This document shows, in pieces, positions 1-9,466 of a DNA stretch of 64,000 bases; the stretch's first letter is position 1; the number at the start of each line of letters is the position of its first letter. Origin of the DNA: Fulvivirga ligni (lineage in GTDB: Bacteria; Bacteroidota; Bacteroidia; Cytophagales; Cyclobacteriaceae); the NCBI RefSeq assembly GCF_021389935.1, contig NZ_CP089979.1, forward strand, positions 2,895,001-2,959,000, read 5' to 3'. A program made the translations under genes and the position numbers. Below the pieces are notes generated by a model that was given only the letters and a program-made list of their open reading frames with translations, was not told the DNA's origin and ran no database searches.

Positions 1-1
1 A

Positions 2-481
2 GTAAAACCTTTATCCGAGGCTATGAAGGGTATGGATGCAGTTGTCTTCAGTGCCGGATCTGGAGGTAATACAGGGCAGGATAAAACACTAACGGTTGAT
101 CTAGATGGAGCCGTGAAAACCATGGAAGCAGCCAAACAAGCTGGTGTGAGTAGATATGTGATTGTGAGTGCATTAGGAACTGATGACAGAACTTTTTGGG
201 AGAAAAGTGGCATAAAACCATATTATGTGGCCAAACACTTTGCAGACAAGACTTTAAAATCAATCGGGCTGGATTATACTATTGTAAGGCCCGGCAGACT
301 ACTTGATGAGGAGGGAAATGGAAAGATTACCACTGTTGAACCTGCTTCGAAGGAAAGTGTGCCTCGTGAAGACGTGGCAACCGTAATTTATGAGTCTCTT
401 TTAAATGATAGCACTATTGGCAAAATCATTGAGTTCAATCAGGGAGATACAGATATTAAGAATGCTGTAGCCAGTATTTAA
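2..481 (+). CDS. NAD(P)-binding SDR/NmrA-like protein, 5' truncated
   Basis: The open frame runs from the window edge, so the N-terminus with the Rossmann glycine motif lies outside. What remains resembles the atypical (extended, SDR_a5-like) NAD(P)-binding family: a G-M-D-A-V-V-F-S-A-G strand, a VIVSALG strand, a YYVAKHFAD helix in place of the YxxxK motif, and a YTIVRPGRL strand followed by a VPREDVA segment, the usual order in these proteins. An ATG at 23 is internal to the frame and is probably not the real start. These proteins are usually cytosolic reductases, epimerase-like enzymes or redox sensors; the substrate cannot be inferred. The gene ends at a strong bidirectional terminator. 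Confidence 0.8.
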   Translation, partial: VKPLSEAMKGMDAVVFSAGSGGNTGQDKTLTVDLDGAVKTMEAAKQAGVSRYVIVSALGTDDRTFWEKSGIKPYYVAKHFADKTLKSIGLDYTIVRPGRLLDEEGNGKITTVEPASKESVPREDVATVIYESLLNDSTIGKIIEFNQGDTDIKNAVASI

Positions 482-484
482 ATA

Positions 485-524
485 AAAAAGAATAAGCCGA
501 TCATTAGATCGGCTTATTCTTTTT
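485..524. terminator. bidirectional intrinsic terminator
   Basis: A perfect 13-bp stem (GAATAAGCCGATC at 490-502 and its complement at 507-519) with a 4-nt ATTA loop is flanked by A-rich and T-rich runs. It lies between the rightward SDR gene and the leftward copper chaperone gene and can terminate both. Confidence 0.9.
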
Positions 525-733
525 TATACTCTCTCTATCTCAAAGCCTACCTTCTTCACAGCCTGCATCACATCTGCTTCTGATGCTTTTGCGCTGTCTA
601 CAGTTAATATTTTATCGGGGTTATCCAGGTCTACTTCCCAGTGGTCAATGCCCTCGGTTTGATTAAGACTTGGGGTGACGCGGCTTAAACATCCATCGCA
701 GTTTATATTGGTTTTGAATTTCATGGTTTCCAT
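524..733 (-). CDS. heavy-metal-associated (HMA) domain protein, CopZ-like chaperone
   Basis: A single HMA ferredoxin-like domain of about 69 residues with a metal-binding CDGC motif just after the first strand (KFKTNINCDGC). Such proteins bind Cu(I) and hand it to P-type ATPases. The frame can begin at a TTG at 742, but the ATG at 733 (METMKFKT) matches the usual length of this family; an ATG at 724 is also possible. It follows the CopA-type ATPase on the same strand, a few to about ten bases after that gene's stop, so the two are almost certainly co-transcribed. The metal, copper, is inferred from context. Confidence 0.85.
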   Translation of the reverse strand: METMKFKTNINCDGCLSRVTPSLNQTEGIDHWEVDLDNPDKILTVDSAKASEADVMQAVKKVGFEIERV

Positions 734-744
734 ATCTGTCAATT

Positions 745-2958
745 TTATAATTTAATACTATTTAATCTTAAACTGTTCAGCACTACTGATACTGAACTAA
801 AAGCCATGGCTGCTCCGGCAATCATAGGGTCTAATAAAAATCCATTAATAGGGTAGAGCAGACCAGCGGCAATGGGAATACCGATCAGGTTATAGATAAA
901 CGCCCAGAATAGGTTTTGCCTAATCCCTTTTACGGTTTTATGTGATAGTTTGAAGGCTTTTGGAATGTACTCCAGATCAGAGGTGATCAAAGTCATTTTA
1001 GCTACGTCCATGGCTATATCTGATCCGTGCCCCATGGCTATGCTCACGTCTGCCTGGGCTAGTGCCTGGGAGTCGTTAATGCCATCGCCTACCATGGCTA
1101 CTATTTTCCCTTTTTGCTGGAGCTCTTTTACAAAGTCAGCTTTGTCGGATGGCAATACCTCTGCTTTGAAGTCTGTAACACCCACCTGATTAGCCACGGC
1201 CTGTGCCGTTTGCTGGTTGTCTCCAGTGAGCATGAACACTTCTACGCCCATTTCCTTTAGTTTTTTAATAGCAGAAGCAGAACTCTCCTTAATCTGATCA
1301 GAAATAGTGATAACGGCTAGCAGTTGCTGCTCATCAGTAAAGAAAATGACCGTCTTCGCTTCATTTTGCCATTGATCAATAGAAGTTTGTAGTGATGAAT
1401 CTAAAGAAATGCTCAATTCCTTCATCAAACGCTGGCTTCCAACATAATATGTTTGTCCGCTGTCACTCTTTGCTTTTACACCTTTTCCCGTGATACTTTC
1501 AAACTCAGTAATTATAGAAGATTTCACTTGAGCATCTTTCAAATAATTAACCACAGCACTCGCCAAAGGATGCCCTGACTGTGATTCGATGGCTAATAAG
1601 ACGGATTTTTGAGTTTCATCCAGCCACCTAATATCGGCAACTGTAGGCTTGCCTTGAGTAATAGTGCCTGTCTTGTCCAAGATCACAGTATCTACCTTAT
1701 GAGCCATTTCCAGACTTTCTGCATCTTTGATCAGTATGTTGTTTTGAGCGCCTTTGCCCACGCCAACCATAATGGCTGTAGGTGTTGCAAGACCTAACGC
1801 ACAAGGACAGGCGATAACCAGAACCGCGATAGAAGTAAGCAGCGCATGGGTAAAAGCATCTTGCTGACCTAAGATCATCCAGGTGATAAATGTGACAATG
1901 GAAATAGCAATGATGACCGGAACAAATATGCCGGCGATTTTATCAGTGAGCTTTTGAACAGGCGCTTTGCTGCCTTGGGCTTCCTGCACCATTTTTATGA
2001 TCTGAGAAAGCAGGGTTTCTCTGCCTACTTTTTCCGCGGTAAACTGGAAGCTGCCTTTTTGATTTACAGTACCTGCAAACACTTTCTCACCTTTTTCCTT
2101 AGCTACAGGTACAGGTTCACCAGTAATCATGCTTTCATCTACATAGGAATGTCCACTTGTTACAGAACCATCTACCGCTATTTTATCCCCTGGCTTAACG
2201 ATCAAGGTGTATCCAGTTTTAACCTCAGCTATAGAAATCTCTTGTTCAGAACCGTTAATAATAGCCATAACAGTTTTAGGTTGTAAGCCCATCAACTTTT
2301 TAATGGCCGTTGAAGTGTTTGATTTAGCTCTTTCTTCTAATAATTTTCCTAAAGAAATGAAGGTGATAATCACCACGGCAGCCTCATAATAAACATGAGG
2401 TGGTATGCCATGCCTAAGCCAAAATTCAGGAAAGAAGGTATTGAAAACACTAAAGGCAAAGGCAATACCAGTACTCAGTGCAACCAAGGTATCCATATTG
2501 GCTTTTCCATGTCTTGCCTGCTTAAAGGCATTGATGAAAAAGCTTCGTCCGAAATAAAATAAAACCGGAATAGTAAGCGCTAAGGATACATATTTTCCGG
2601 GCTCCCAATCCATGAAGAACATGCCAATTACCACAATAGGAATAGTAAATAGAGCAGACCAGATGAGTCTGAATTTTACTTGATGATAATGTCTTTGTTG
2701 TACTTCTTCCTGGGCCTCTTCTGGGTCTTCTGCATCAATAATCAGGTCGTAGCCCACACCCTGCAAGGCTTCTTTTAAGTTGGCACTGGGTACTTTTTCA
2801 TCATACTCTACCAAAACAGAATTAGAAGCCAGGTTAACGCTGGCGTTTTTAACACCCTCAGTATGAGATAGTATAGATTCCACACTCGAAGCGCATGAAG
2901 CACAGGTCATGCCTTCTACTGGAAAGGTCTCTTTTTTTGTTTTATGATCTAATGTCAA
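745..2958 (-). CDS. copA: copper-type P1B ATPase (CopA family)
   Basis: A 737-residue heavy-metal P-type ATPase. One N-terminal HMA domain carries GMTCASC (Cys19, Cys22). The core has TGEP (279-282), the intramembrane CPC motif (384-386), the phosphorylated DKTGT (428-432), the SGHP loop (His463-Pro464), TGD (578-580) and GDGIND (624-629). Helices 7 and 8 show YN and MxxSS signatures (about 689-690 and 718-722) typical of Cu(I) pumps. It should export cytosolic Cu(I) using ATP. Length is normal for a one-HMA CopA. It leads a leftward unit with the downstream chaperone. The HMA-AraC regulator lies upstream on the same strand, across a 762-bp repeat-bearing gap, and is a plausible local regulator. 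Confidence 0.95.
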   Translation of the reverse strand: MTLDHKTKKETFPVEGMTCASCASSVESILSHTEGVKNASVNLASNSVLVEYDEKVPSANLKEALQGVGYDLIIDAEDPEEAQEEVQQRHYHQVKFRLIWSALFTIPIVVIGMFFMDWEPGKYVSLALTIPVLFYFGRSFFINAFKQARHGKANMDTLVALSTGIAFAFSVFNTFFPEFWLRHGIPPHVYYEAAVVIITFISLGKLLEERAKSNTSTAIKKLMGLQPKTVMAIINGSEQEISIAEVKTGYTLIVKPGDKIAVDGSVTSGHSYVDESMITGEPVPVAKEKGEKVFAGTVNQKGSFQFTAEKVGRETLLSQIIKMVQEAQGSKAPVQKLTDKIAGIFVPVIIAISIVTFITWMILGQQDAFTHALLTSIAVLVIACPCALGLATPTAIMVGVGKGAQNNILIKDAESLEMAHKVDTVILDKTGTITQGKPTVADIRWLDETQKSVLLAIESQSGHPLASAVVNYLKDAQVKSSIITEFESITGKGVKAKSDSGQTYYVGSQRLMKELSISLDSSLQTSIDQWQNEAKTVIFFTDEQQLLAVITISDQIKESSASAIKKLKEMGVEVFMLTGDNQQTAQAVANQVGVTDFKAEVLPSDKADFVKELQQKGKIVAMVGDGINDSQALAQADVSIAMGHGSDIAMDVAKMTLITSDLEYIPKAFKLSHKTVKGIRQNLFWAFIYNLIGIPIAAGLLYPINGFLLDPMIAGAAMAFSSVSVVLNSLRLNSIKL

Positions 2959-3111
2959 TGTTTCCGTGACTTCTTTTTTTAAACTTATGCTACAAAGATC
3001 AACAGATCAAGGAGGAAATGTATTATAGTATTTTGTGTTGGTGTTATGATATTTTGTTTGAGGTTGATGTCTGTGACGGTTTTAGTTAATTAATTCAGTA
3101 TTCATAACTCT

Positions 3112-3208
3112 GAATGTTTCCTCGACGGTAGTAGAGGTCTATTTATTAAGTAGCTGAGCATAGTATTGAGCTTCTAACCACATAGATTTCTCCTGCTGTC
3201 GAAATGAC
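3112..3208 (+). repeat. intergenic repeat R2, copy 1
   Basis: Aligns without gaps to 3513-3609 over 97 bp with about 11 mismatches (near 89% identity). The most conserved end is ATTTCTCCTGCTGTCGAAAT. Looser similarity extends left to about 3075 (GACGGTTTTAGTT, compared with 3483). It is non-coding in all frames. Confidence 0.85.
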
Positions 3209-3512
3209 CCAATGGTGATGGATGATAAGTACTCTCAATCCCGCCTTCGTTGTGTGTTATCACCAACGAAACTGCTCACGTTGGGCTAACTTCTTTCATT
3301 TTTCATAGCTCGGTTACTTTACTTTTTTGCAATCGACCAAAAAAGTAACAAAAAAGTCTTTCTTGCTGCAAGGTCTTCCGAGAGCTGGATTATTTCATAG
3401 ATCATAGCTGCCACTAGGGACTTGAGATAAACCTGTTTTTCAATTTTCTTGCATCTCACGACTGGGCAGCAAGAGATTTTCCGAACGGTTTTAGTTTGGT
3501 CTTTCTAATTTT

Positions 3513-3609
3513 GAATGTTTTCTCGAAGGTAGGAGAGGTCTGTTTATTGAGTAGCTCAGCATAGGCTTGAGCTTCTAACTTCAAAGATTTCTCCTGCTGT
3601 CGAAATGAC
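3513..3609 (+). repeat. intergenic repeat R2, copy 2
   Basis: Second copy of the 97-bp direct repeat, about 300 bp after the first and in the same orientation. It is followed 31 bp later by the double-hairpin element R1. Its conserved right end recurs inverted at 25993-26016 with one mismatch in 23 bases. Confidence 0.85.
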
Positions 3610-3640
3610 AAGAAGCTGAGTAATCTCCGTGGCTTTTAAT

Positions 3641-3715
3641 CACCTCATCCCCAGCCCTTCTCCTCAAGGAGAAGGGGGTAAAGTCCTCTCCTTGAGGAGA
3701 GGGTTGCGTGAGGTG
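3641..3715 (-). repeat. double-hairpin repeat R1, copy a
   Basis: Bounded by inverted ends CACCTCA and TGAGGTG. It contains two internal palindromes built on CCCTTCTCCT/AGGAGAAGGG and CCTCTCC/GGAGAGG. It is the reverse complement of the elements at 25896-25971 and 26103-26181, which together define a REP-like family. Confidence 0.85.
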
Positions 3716-3720
3716 AGATC

Positions 3721-4287
3721 CTAAATCCCATCTAAACTCTTATGTCCGGGCTTATGCATTTGCTTGAAGGCGGTGGGGGTCATGCCGGTTTCTTTTTTGA
3801 ATTGGGTAGAGAGGTAGGCCACGCTGCTGTAGTTCATTTTGAAGGCTATCTCTGATAAGGAAAGCTCATCATAAAATAGGTATTCTTTTACTTTTTCAAT
3901 CTTTTGTCGGGCGATGAATTTTTCAATAGTAATGCCTTCCACTGATGAAAAAAGGCGACTGAGGTGGGAGTATTCATGATGCAGTTGCTCAGAAAGGTAG
4001 GTGGAAAAGTTTTCTTGTAAGGCTACTTTGTTATGATGTATTTGGTTGATGATCAGGCTTTTGATTTGGGAAATGAGGCTCGATTTTCCTGGTTCCAAGA
4101 GTTCAAAGCCCACTTGCTCAAGTTTAACCTTTAGTTTCTCTTTATCACTTTCAGTAATCTCCTTCTCTAAATCTACCTGCCCCAACTGAATTTTTTGCAC
4201 TTGCAGTTGCATGTCTTGCAGTACATTTTCCACCGCCACAATGCATCGTGGACAAACCATATTTTTTATATAAAGTGTTGATGCCAT
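3721..4287 (-). CDS. AraC-family regulator with N-terminal HMA-like metal-binding domain
   Basis: A 188-residue protein. Residues 1-65 resemble a heavy-metal-associated fold, with strand LYIKNMVCPRC containing Cys12-x-x-Cys15 and a closing VGFELLE strand. Residues about 100-182 form an AraC double helix-turn-helix, with LSLSEIAFKMNYSSVAYLSTQFKKETG as the second unit (quoted here only as a landmark near residues 140-165). There is no cupin-type sensor domain. The protein may read Cu(I) or another thiophilic metal directly through its CxxC and control the neighbouring ATPase and chaperone. Metal sensing is inference from domain content and position; the DNA-binding call is firm. Confidence 0.85.
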   Translation of the reverse strand: MASTLYIKNMVCPRCIVAVENVLQDMQLQVQKIQLGQVDLEKEITESDKEKLKVKLEQVGFELLEPGKSSLISQIKSLIINQIHHNKVALQENFSTYLSEQLHHEYSHLSRLFSSVEGITIEKFIARQKIEKVKEYLFYDELSLSEIAFKMNYSSVAYLSTQFKKETGMTPTAFKQMHKPGHKSLDGI

Positions 4288-4570
4288 TTTTTTATAAACG
4301 AGTTAACAACGTAACAGGTTTACTATCAATTAGTAAATAGATTTAGCGAGCTAAAAATAAAGAAAAAGTCAAAAATTAATGATTTCAAACTGGTGAGGTT
4401 TTCCTTTAATTTATCTCTTTTAAATGTAGCCTTATTTTGGCAGGAAATATGAAATCGATTTCGGAATCTAAAGCCTTCTCATAAGCTACGTAATGATAGT
4501 CTGAAAAAGACTAAATGTATCACTTTAACTATGTAATGCGAAGATAATCTTAACCTATAAACCTATTCTC

Positions 4571-7549
4571 ATGATAAAAAAATGTACTACTTATTGGAAA
4601 TCGGTATTGTTGCTGATTTTCATTTCAACCATATGGAGCATACCTTCCATGGCTCAGATCAGCTGGCCAGAGGATCAGCTGCTGCCGTCTTTTCCTGCAC
4701 CTGAGCAGACTCAGGACTTAATTATTTTACGTGAATCTTCATCGCAATGGCAGGCTGAGGGCGGCGATACCCAGCATGATACAGGAAGAAATGATGGTGA
4801 TGGCTGGCTATGTCAGACAGGGATAGATGCCGCTAATGAATACATGGTCATCAGCCCTTCTTACCAATTGTTTGAAGGGCCGAACGTGGCAGAATTTAGA
4901 ATCAAGGTGGATAATATCACTGCTAATAATGATCCTATAGCCACTTTGGAAGTATACGACGTTACGCTGGGTGAAGTAATAAAGGACTCAACTATTACCA
5001 GAATGCAATTTCCGCAGGCAGGTATTTATGCCAACTTTACTATGCCATTTTATTGGGATAATGGAGGCAGCGACTTAAAGCTTAGAGTATTTTGGGAAGG
5101 AACCTCTTATACAAAAGTAGACTGGGTATCATTACAGCAAAATCAATCATCAGCAGAGATGTATTTATTTGCCTCGTTGAAAGGAGTTGTTAATAAAACC
5201 AAGCCGCGAATTTTTTCCTACGAAGGAGATGCTTTTGCTGAAGGGAGATACACCTGGTTGCAGTCATTGGAGTTAGATTACAATGAAATTGACAACAATT
5301 GGGATCTCATTGATAAGTATAAAGAGGAAATAGATGGTCTTATTGTTTATGATCCAGCTCAAATACATACCGTGAATTTAGCCACTACATTGGCTGAAGA
5401 TCAAAATGCCATTATTGCCTCTCCTGGCCTGTTATCTAAACTAACTTCTGAGCCATATAATTTTCCCATACTCACAGATTTAAGAGGACAATTTAACAGT
5501 AAACTAGAGGTTTATCAGGAGTTATATGACACTTATTGGCCTAATATGGATCATAGAGTGCTGGTAGGCTTGAGTCCTAATTTTCATAAGGCATCTTTAA
5601 GAGAATATGCGTCAGCGCTGGGTATGGCAGTGATTTGGTTAGACCCTAAGGTCTCTGGTGAGAGTGAGCTATTGAATGATTTTCTTGCTTCAATGCCGGA
5701 TGAAGCTAATTATATGGGCTGGTGGCCTGAAGAAGGCCCTGGTGTTGAAAGAGGGTCTTTGTATGGTATTTCTACCATTGCCAGTGATTATGCCACTAAC
5801 CTGACCATGCATAGCGGTTTTGATAGAGAAATAAGAAAGAAGCCGATGCCTGTAAAGCCTGAGTTGGAGAATAAGATTTATGTGGCTTTTATTTTGAGCG
5901 ATGGTGATAATCTGCAGTTTGTAGAGCACCTGATGCGTAAGTTATGGAATAACCCCGACCGTGGCCGAGTGCCGATTGGATGGACTTTATCACCAGCTAT
6001 GGTCGATGCTATGCCTGGTGCTTTAAATTATTACTGGGATAGCTCTACTGAAAATGATAACCTCATTTCTGGTCCTTCGGGCTATGGCTATACGTATCCT
6101 AATTACTGGACTGATCTTGAAGATTTACAGCAGTTTGCGGCTCGAACCGACGAATATAATAACAAAGCTGGGTTTAACGTAACTACAGTTTGGAATACTA
6201 TAGTGGGCGGTATCAGTCAGCAGTCTGGAGATGCCTATGCTGAATATGCGCCGTCTTTACTTGGACTAACCGCTCAAAACACGGGTGGCGGACTTACTGT
6301 ATATAAAAATACGCTACCAGGAATGGCGCTGGCCTGTAATTACTGTACTAATGAGCAGGCTATGAAGGATCATATCAACGGAGGAAGTCAGAATTGGGAT
6401 GGTAACTCACCGAGATTCTTAATTATTCAGGCACAGCCATGGCAGGGAGTTACACCAACCAGCTTTAAAAACGTAGCGAATTCTCTGGGTGACAACTATA
6501 AAGTGGTTCGTCCAGATCATATATTTCACTTGATCAGAGAGGCAAATGGCTTACCCATCGATCCCATAAATGATCCGGTGGCGCATGTTTACACTGACTG
6601 TGATTATGCAGGAGACGAAATTCCATTGCCAATAGGTAGTTACACTGCGGCACAATTACAAAACCTGGGAGTTGGCTCTGATGAGATTTCTTCTTTAAAG
6701 TTGAACACAGGCTATGAAATGGAGCTTTATGAAGATGATGATTTTGGAGGAAACTCTATCATTGTGAAGTCAGATAATAGTTGTCTTAATAGTGAAAATT
6801 GGGATAATAAAGCCACTTCTCTAAAGGTGCGGGGTCTCACGGGAAACGGTGATGGCCTTGTCGGTGAATATTATAATGGCATGAACTTCCAAAATTATGT
6901 AGGCTCCAGAGTGGATCCGGAAATTAACTTTAACTGGGGTGGAGGCTCACCTATGGAAGGTGTAGGTATTGATACGGCCTCTATTCGCTGGACGGGATTT
7001 ATAGAGCCACATTATTCTGAAACCTATACGTTTTATCTCACCAGTGATAATGGTAGAAGACTTTGGGTAAATGACTCACTGGTAATAGATAAGTGGTTAG
7101 ATGACTGGGATATTACTTACACTGGACAAATTGCCTTACAAGCCGGTGAACAATATGATATTAAAATTGAATATTTTGAAAACTATGGTGGGGCCAATAT
7201 CAAGTTTGAATGGTCCAGTGATTCACAGATTCGTCAGATAGTGCCACAGTCGCAATTATATACCGAAGAGACGGTAGACCCTGATCCTGAACCAGAGCCA
7301 GAAACACCAACTGGTATAGAAAGCCTGAATCAAAATTCATTTTTACCATACCCTAATCCAGCCGATGAAACTCTGAATATTAAAGGATTAAAGCATGATG
7401 CGGAGCTTCAGATTTATAATAGGTTGGGCGCAAGTGTAATGCAAGTGCAAGGAACTTCGGTCCCGGTTGGAGATCTCATGCCTGGACTATATATGCTGAA
7501 ACTCACGGTAGATGGGCAGGAGTTCACTTACAGGTTTATTAAGCAATGA
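4571..7549 (+). CDS. T9SS-secreted GxGYxYP-family putative glycoside hydrolase with crystallin-like and PA14 domains
   Basis: A 992-residue exported protein. A signal peptide ends near residue 29 (SMAQ). The large central part contains the GYGYTYP signature near residue 503 and an AFILSDGDN motif near 440, matching the GxGYxYP putative glycosidase family. Residues about 670-755 look like a beta/gamma-crystallin unit (YxDxDYAGDEI, then LYEDDDFGGNS). Residues about 761-890 are a PA14 domain (GLVGEYY, DNGRRLWVND), often carbohydrate-binding. After a short PEPEPE linker, residues about 923-992 are a type A T9SS sorting domain (YPNPADETLNI). The likely role is surface or extracellular glycan binding or cleavage; the substrate and catalytic residues are unknown. 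It appears monocistronic and has its own terminator. Confidence 0.85.
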   Translation: MIKKCTTYWKSVLLLIFISTIWSIPSMAQISWPEDQLLPSFPAPEQTQDLIILRESSSQWQAEGGDTQHDTGRNDGDGWLCQTGIDAANEYMVISPSYQLFEGPNVAEFRIKVDNITANNDPIATLEVYDVTLGEVIKDSTITRMQFPQAGIYANFTMPFYWDNGGSDLKLRVFWEGTSYTKVDWVSLQQNQSSAEMYLFASLKGVVNKTKPRIFSYEGDAFAEGRYTWLQSLELDYNEIDNNWDLIDKYKEEIDGLIVYDPAQIHTVNLATTLAEDQNAIIASPGLLSKLTSEPYNFPILTDLRGQFNSKLEVYQELYDTYWPNMDHRVLVGLSPNFHKASLREYASALGMAVIWLDPKVSGESELLNDFLASMPDEANYMGWWPEEGPGVERGSLYGISTIASDYATNLTMHSGFDREIRKKPMPVKPELENKIYVAFILSDGDNLQFVEHLMRKLWNNPDRGRVPIGWTLSPAMVDAMPGALNYYWDSSTENDNLISGPSGYGYTYPNYWTDLEDLQQFAARTDEYNNKAGFNVTTVWNTIVGGISQQSGDAYAEYAPSLLGLTAQNTGGGLTVYKNTLPGMALACNYCTNEQAMKDHINGGSQNWDGNSPRFLIIQAQPWQGVTPTSFKNVANSLGDNYKVVRPDHIFHLIREANGLPIDPINDPVAHVYTDCDYAGDEIPLPIGSYTAAQLQNLGVGSDEISSLKLNTGYEMELYEDDDFGGNSIIVKSDNSCLNSENWDNKATSLKVRGLTGNGDGLVGEYYNGMNFQNYVGSRVDPEINFNWGGGSPMEGVGIDTASIRWTGFIEPHYSETYTFYLTSDNGRRLWVNDSLVIDKWLDDWDITYTGQIALQAGEQYDIKIEYFENYGGANIKFEWSSDSQIRQIVPQSQLYTEETVDPDPEPEPETPTGIESLNQNSFLPYPNPADETLNIKGLKHDAELQIYNRLGASVMQVQGTSVPVGDLMPGLYMLKLTVDGQEFTYRFIKQ

Positions 7550-7575
7550 TTTAGTTTTATTTATACGTGTGAACG

Positions 7576-7608
7576 GCCATCCTGGAGAAGATCTGGGATG
7601 GCTTTTTT
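7576..7608 (+). terminator. intrinsic terminator
   Basis: Stem GCCATCC (7576-7582) pairs with GGATGGC (7596-7602) and is followed by six T residues. It lies just downstream of the GxGYxYP gene. Confidence 0.75.
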
Positions 7609-7689
7609 CATTTAGGGCATCACAATTAATTTCAAAAAAATCTGATCACTTCTGTAGTTTCCTTGTTAGGAAAATAAAAAGACTAACCA

Positions 7690-8433
7690 ATGGAAAATAT
7701 AAAAGGAAAAGTAGTGGTGATCACTGGTGCTAGCAGTGGTTTTGGAAAGATAACGGCGGAATACTTATCGGAAAAAGGAGCTGTCGTGGCACTAGGGGCC
7801 CGCAGCACAGATAAAATAGAGAAGTTAGCTAAGGAGATCAATGATAAAGGAGGAAAGGCCATAGCTGTTACTACAGATGTAACGGATAAGGATCAGGTAA
7901 AGAAGTTGGTAGATAAAGCGGTAAGTGAATTTGGAAAGATTGACGTTCTCTTAAATAATGCCGGAATTATGCCTCTTTCACCATTAGAATATCTCAAAAT
8001 TGATGATTGGGACAGCTGTATTGATATCAATATCAAAGGTGTGCTGTATGGTATAGCAGCAGCCCTACCGCATATGAAAGAAAGGAAATCAGGGCAGATC
8101 CTTAGCGTGGCGTCTGTAGCTGGACATACCATCAATCCGGGTGGAGCGGTTTATTCAGCTACCAAGTATTCGGTGAGGGTAATTTCTGAAGCCCTAAGAA
8201 AAGAGGTGAAACCTTACAATATAAGAACAGGCGTAATAAGCCCGGGAGCTGTTGATACTGGTCTGCCAGATAGCGTTACAGCTGATGATGTAGCTGAAAA
8301 CATCAAGAAATTCTATTCTGAAAATGCCATTTCAGCAGATTCATTTGCGCATGCGGTGGCTTATATGATCAGCCAGCCGGAAGATGTAGATATCAATGAG
8401 GTACTTTATAGGCCGACGAAGCAAAAGTTATAA
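7690..8433 (+). CDS. classical SDR-family oxidoreductase
   Basis: A 247-residue short-chain dehydrogenase, normal length for the classical family. It has the cofactor motif TGASSGFG (12-19), NNAG (89-92) and the catalytic set Ser142, Tyr155 and Lys159 (YSATK). The basic residues after the second strand (GARST) suggest a preference for NADPH. It resembles YdfG/clavaldehyde-dehydrogenase-like members that reduce small hydroxy or keto compounds. The substrate cannot be read from sequence. It stands alone on the strand, 140 bp after the preceding gene and 344 bp before the next likely start. Confidence 0.9.
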   Translation: MENIKGKVVVITGASSGFGKITAEYLSEKGAVVALGARSTDKIEKLAKEINDKGGKAIAVTTDVTDKDQVKKLVDKAVSEFGKIDVLLNNAGIMPLSPLEYLKIDDWDSCIDINIKGVLYGIAAALPHMKERKSGQILSVASVAGHTINPGGAVYSATKYSVRVISEALRKEVKPYNIRTGVISPGAVDTGLPDSVTADDVAENIKKFYSENAISADSFAHAVAYMISQPEDVDINEVLYRPTKQKL

Positions 8434-8777
8434 GCTTTAAACCAAGCAGATTTAGAGGTTGTAGTGAAGTGGTTATTTTCTGCTTTGTTGCAACCTTTTT
8501 TTATTCAACATTTTAAAGGTAAGAACCAATTATTTTAACCGTAGAAACAGTAATCCTGAGTGTTCATCAACTAATACGTGATATTCATAACTAATTGTTT
8601 GATAATTGTAAGGGCTTGCCTTTCATTACTCGTATATTTAGTTAGAGAAATTCTTTAATTGAAGTTGAAACAACATTTAGGGGATTGCAGTTAGTATAAA
8701 AAGTGCTATTGGATGAGGTGGAAGAAGGGTGTAGAGGGGAAAATGGTAGCCCAATAATTAATCTAAATCAAAATTTC
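8434..8777. other. intergenic region with no assignable element
   Basis: About 344 bp if the downstream gene starts at 8778. It is AT-rich and lacks a clear hairpin terminator. TTTG at 8598 and TATATTTA at 8633 resemble Bacteroidota promoter elements, but their spacing is too long for a confident promoter call. Confidence 0.5.
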
Positions 8778-9416
8778 ATGAGATTATCCTCAAAAAAGGC
8801 AGCAAGAACATTTCGTTTGCAGATGTTGCTGGTCCTGTCTATTATCTGTTTTGTGGCTACTGCTTTAACTGTTACCGAAAAGCCTTCAGATGTGGAAACA
8901 TATCGTGAGAAGCTGGGTAAAAAGAAAGACAGCATAGCCTCAGTAAAAGCTTTCAATAAAGTGTATCAGGTGCTTATGCACCCTCGTTGTATGAACTGTC
9001 ATCCATCTGGAGATGTTCCTTTACAAGGAAACGACAGCCATATACATACCATGCTCCCTCAGCGCGGTGAAGATGGCAAAGGATTGTATGCTATGCAATG
9101 TTCTAACTGTCATCACAGTAAGAGCGTACCGGGTGAAAATACACCACCTGCTAACCCTAACTGGCATTTACCTCCAGCAGATATGAAAATGGTTTTTGAA
9201 GGTAAGTCGGCGCATGAGTTAGCAAAACAATTAGTGAACCCGGATCTTAATGGTCACAAGTCTATGGAAGACCTGATAGAGCACGCCAATGATACGCTGG
9301 TAAAAACTGGCTGGGCCATGGGTGGAAACAGGATGCCACCGCCATTAACTTACGAAGAGTGGAAGAGCGAATGGCTAAAATGGATTAAAACGGGTGCTTA
9401 TGCTCCTGCAGAATAA
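8778..9416 (+). CDS. membrane-anchored protein with two CxxCH haem motifs
   Basis: About 212 residues from the ATG at 8778; the frame is open back to a GTG at 8703, but the N-terminal signal or anchor segment (LQMLLVLSIICFVATAL, about 14-30) fits the ATG. Two c-type haem motifs are visible: CMNCH at 71-75 and CSNCH at 108-112. Several Met, His and Pro-rich segments (HLPPADMKM, NRMPPP) could provide distal ligands. It directly precedes an IorA/IorB pair, so it is a reasonable periplasmic electron acceptor for that enzyme. The redox partner role is inferred from operon order. Confidence 0.8.
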   Translation: MRLSSKKAARTFRLQMLLVLSIICFVATALTVTEKPSDVETYREKLGKKKDSIASVKAFNKVYQVLMHPRCMNCHPSGDVPLQGNDSHIHTMLPQRGEDGKGLYAMQCSNCHHSKSVPGENTPPANPNWHLPPADMKMVFEGKSAHELAKQLVNPDLNGHKSMEDLIEHANDTLVKTGWAMGGNRMPPPLTYEEWKSEWLKWIKTGAYAPAE

Positions 9417-9466
9417 TATATCAAACAAGATTTTAAGTAACTTATAAAATATTAAATCTATCAACT

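Larger units (their letters stand above)
2959..3720. other. repeat-bearing intergenic region, 762 bp
   Basis: No convincing gene is present. The gap holds two copies of an approximately 97-bp direct repeat (3112-3208 and 3513-3609), a short inverted repeat GTTACTTT/AAAGTAAC (3313-3320 and 3342-3349), and a 75-bp double-hairpin element (3641-3715). The promoter of the ATPase gene should lie at the left end, but I could not assign it. Related copies of both repeat types recur at 25.9-26.2 kb. Confidence 0.8.

Noticed and set aside
950-2389. Plus-strand open frames opposite the copper ATPase
   Set aside because: They lie fully within a well-supported gene on the other strand and show no domain or signal.
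3313-3349. Inverted repeat GTTACTTT/AAAGTAAC as a terminator
   Set aside because: It is not located at a gene end, and the AT-rich arms with a 21-nt loop are weak; kept only as part of the repeat region.
8703-8777. GTG start adding 25 residues to the haem protein
   Set aside because: The added residues are polar and would bury the signal segment; the ATG at 8778 fits export.
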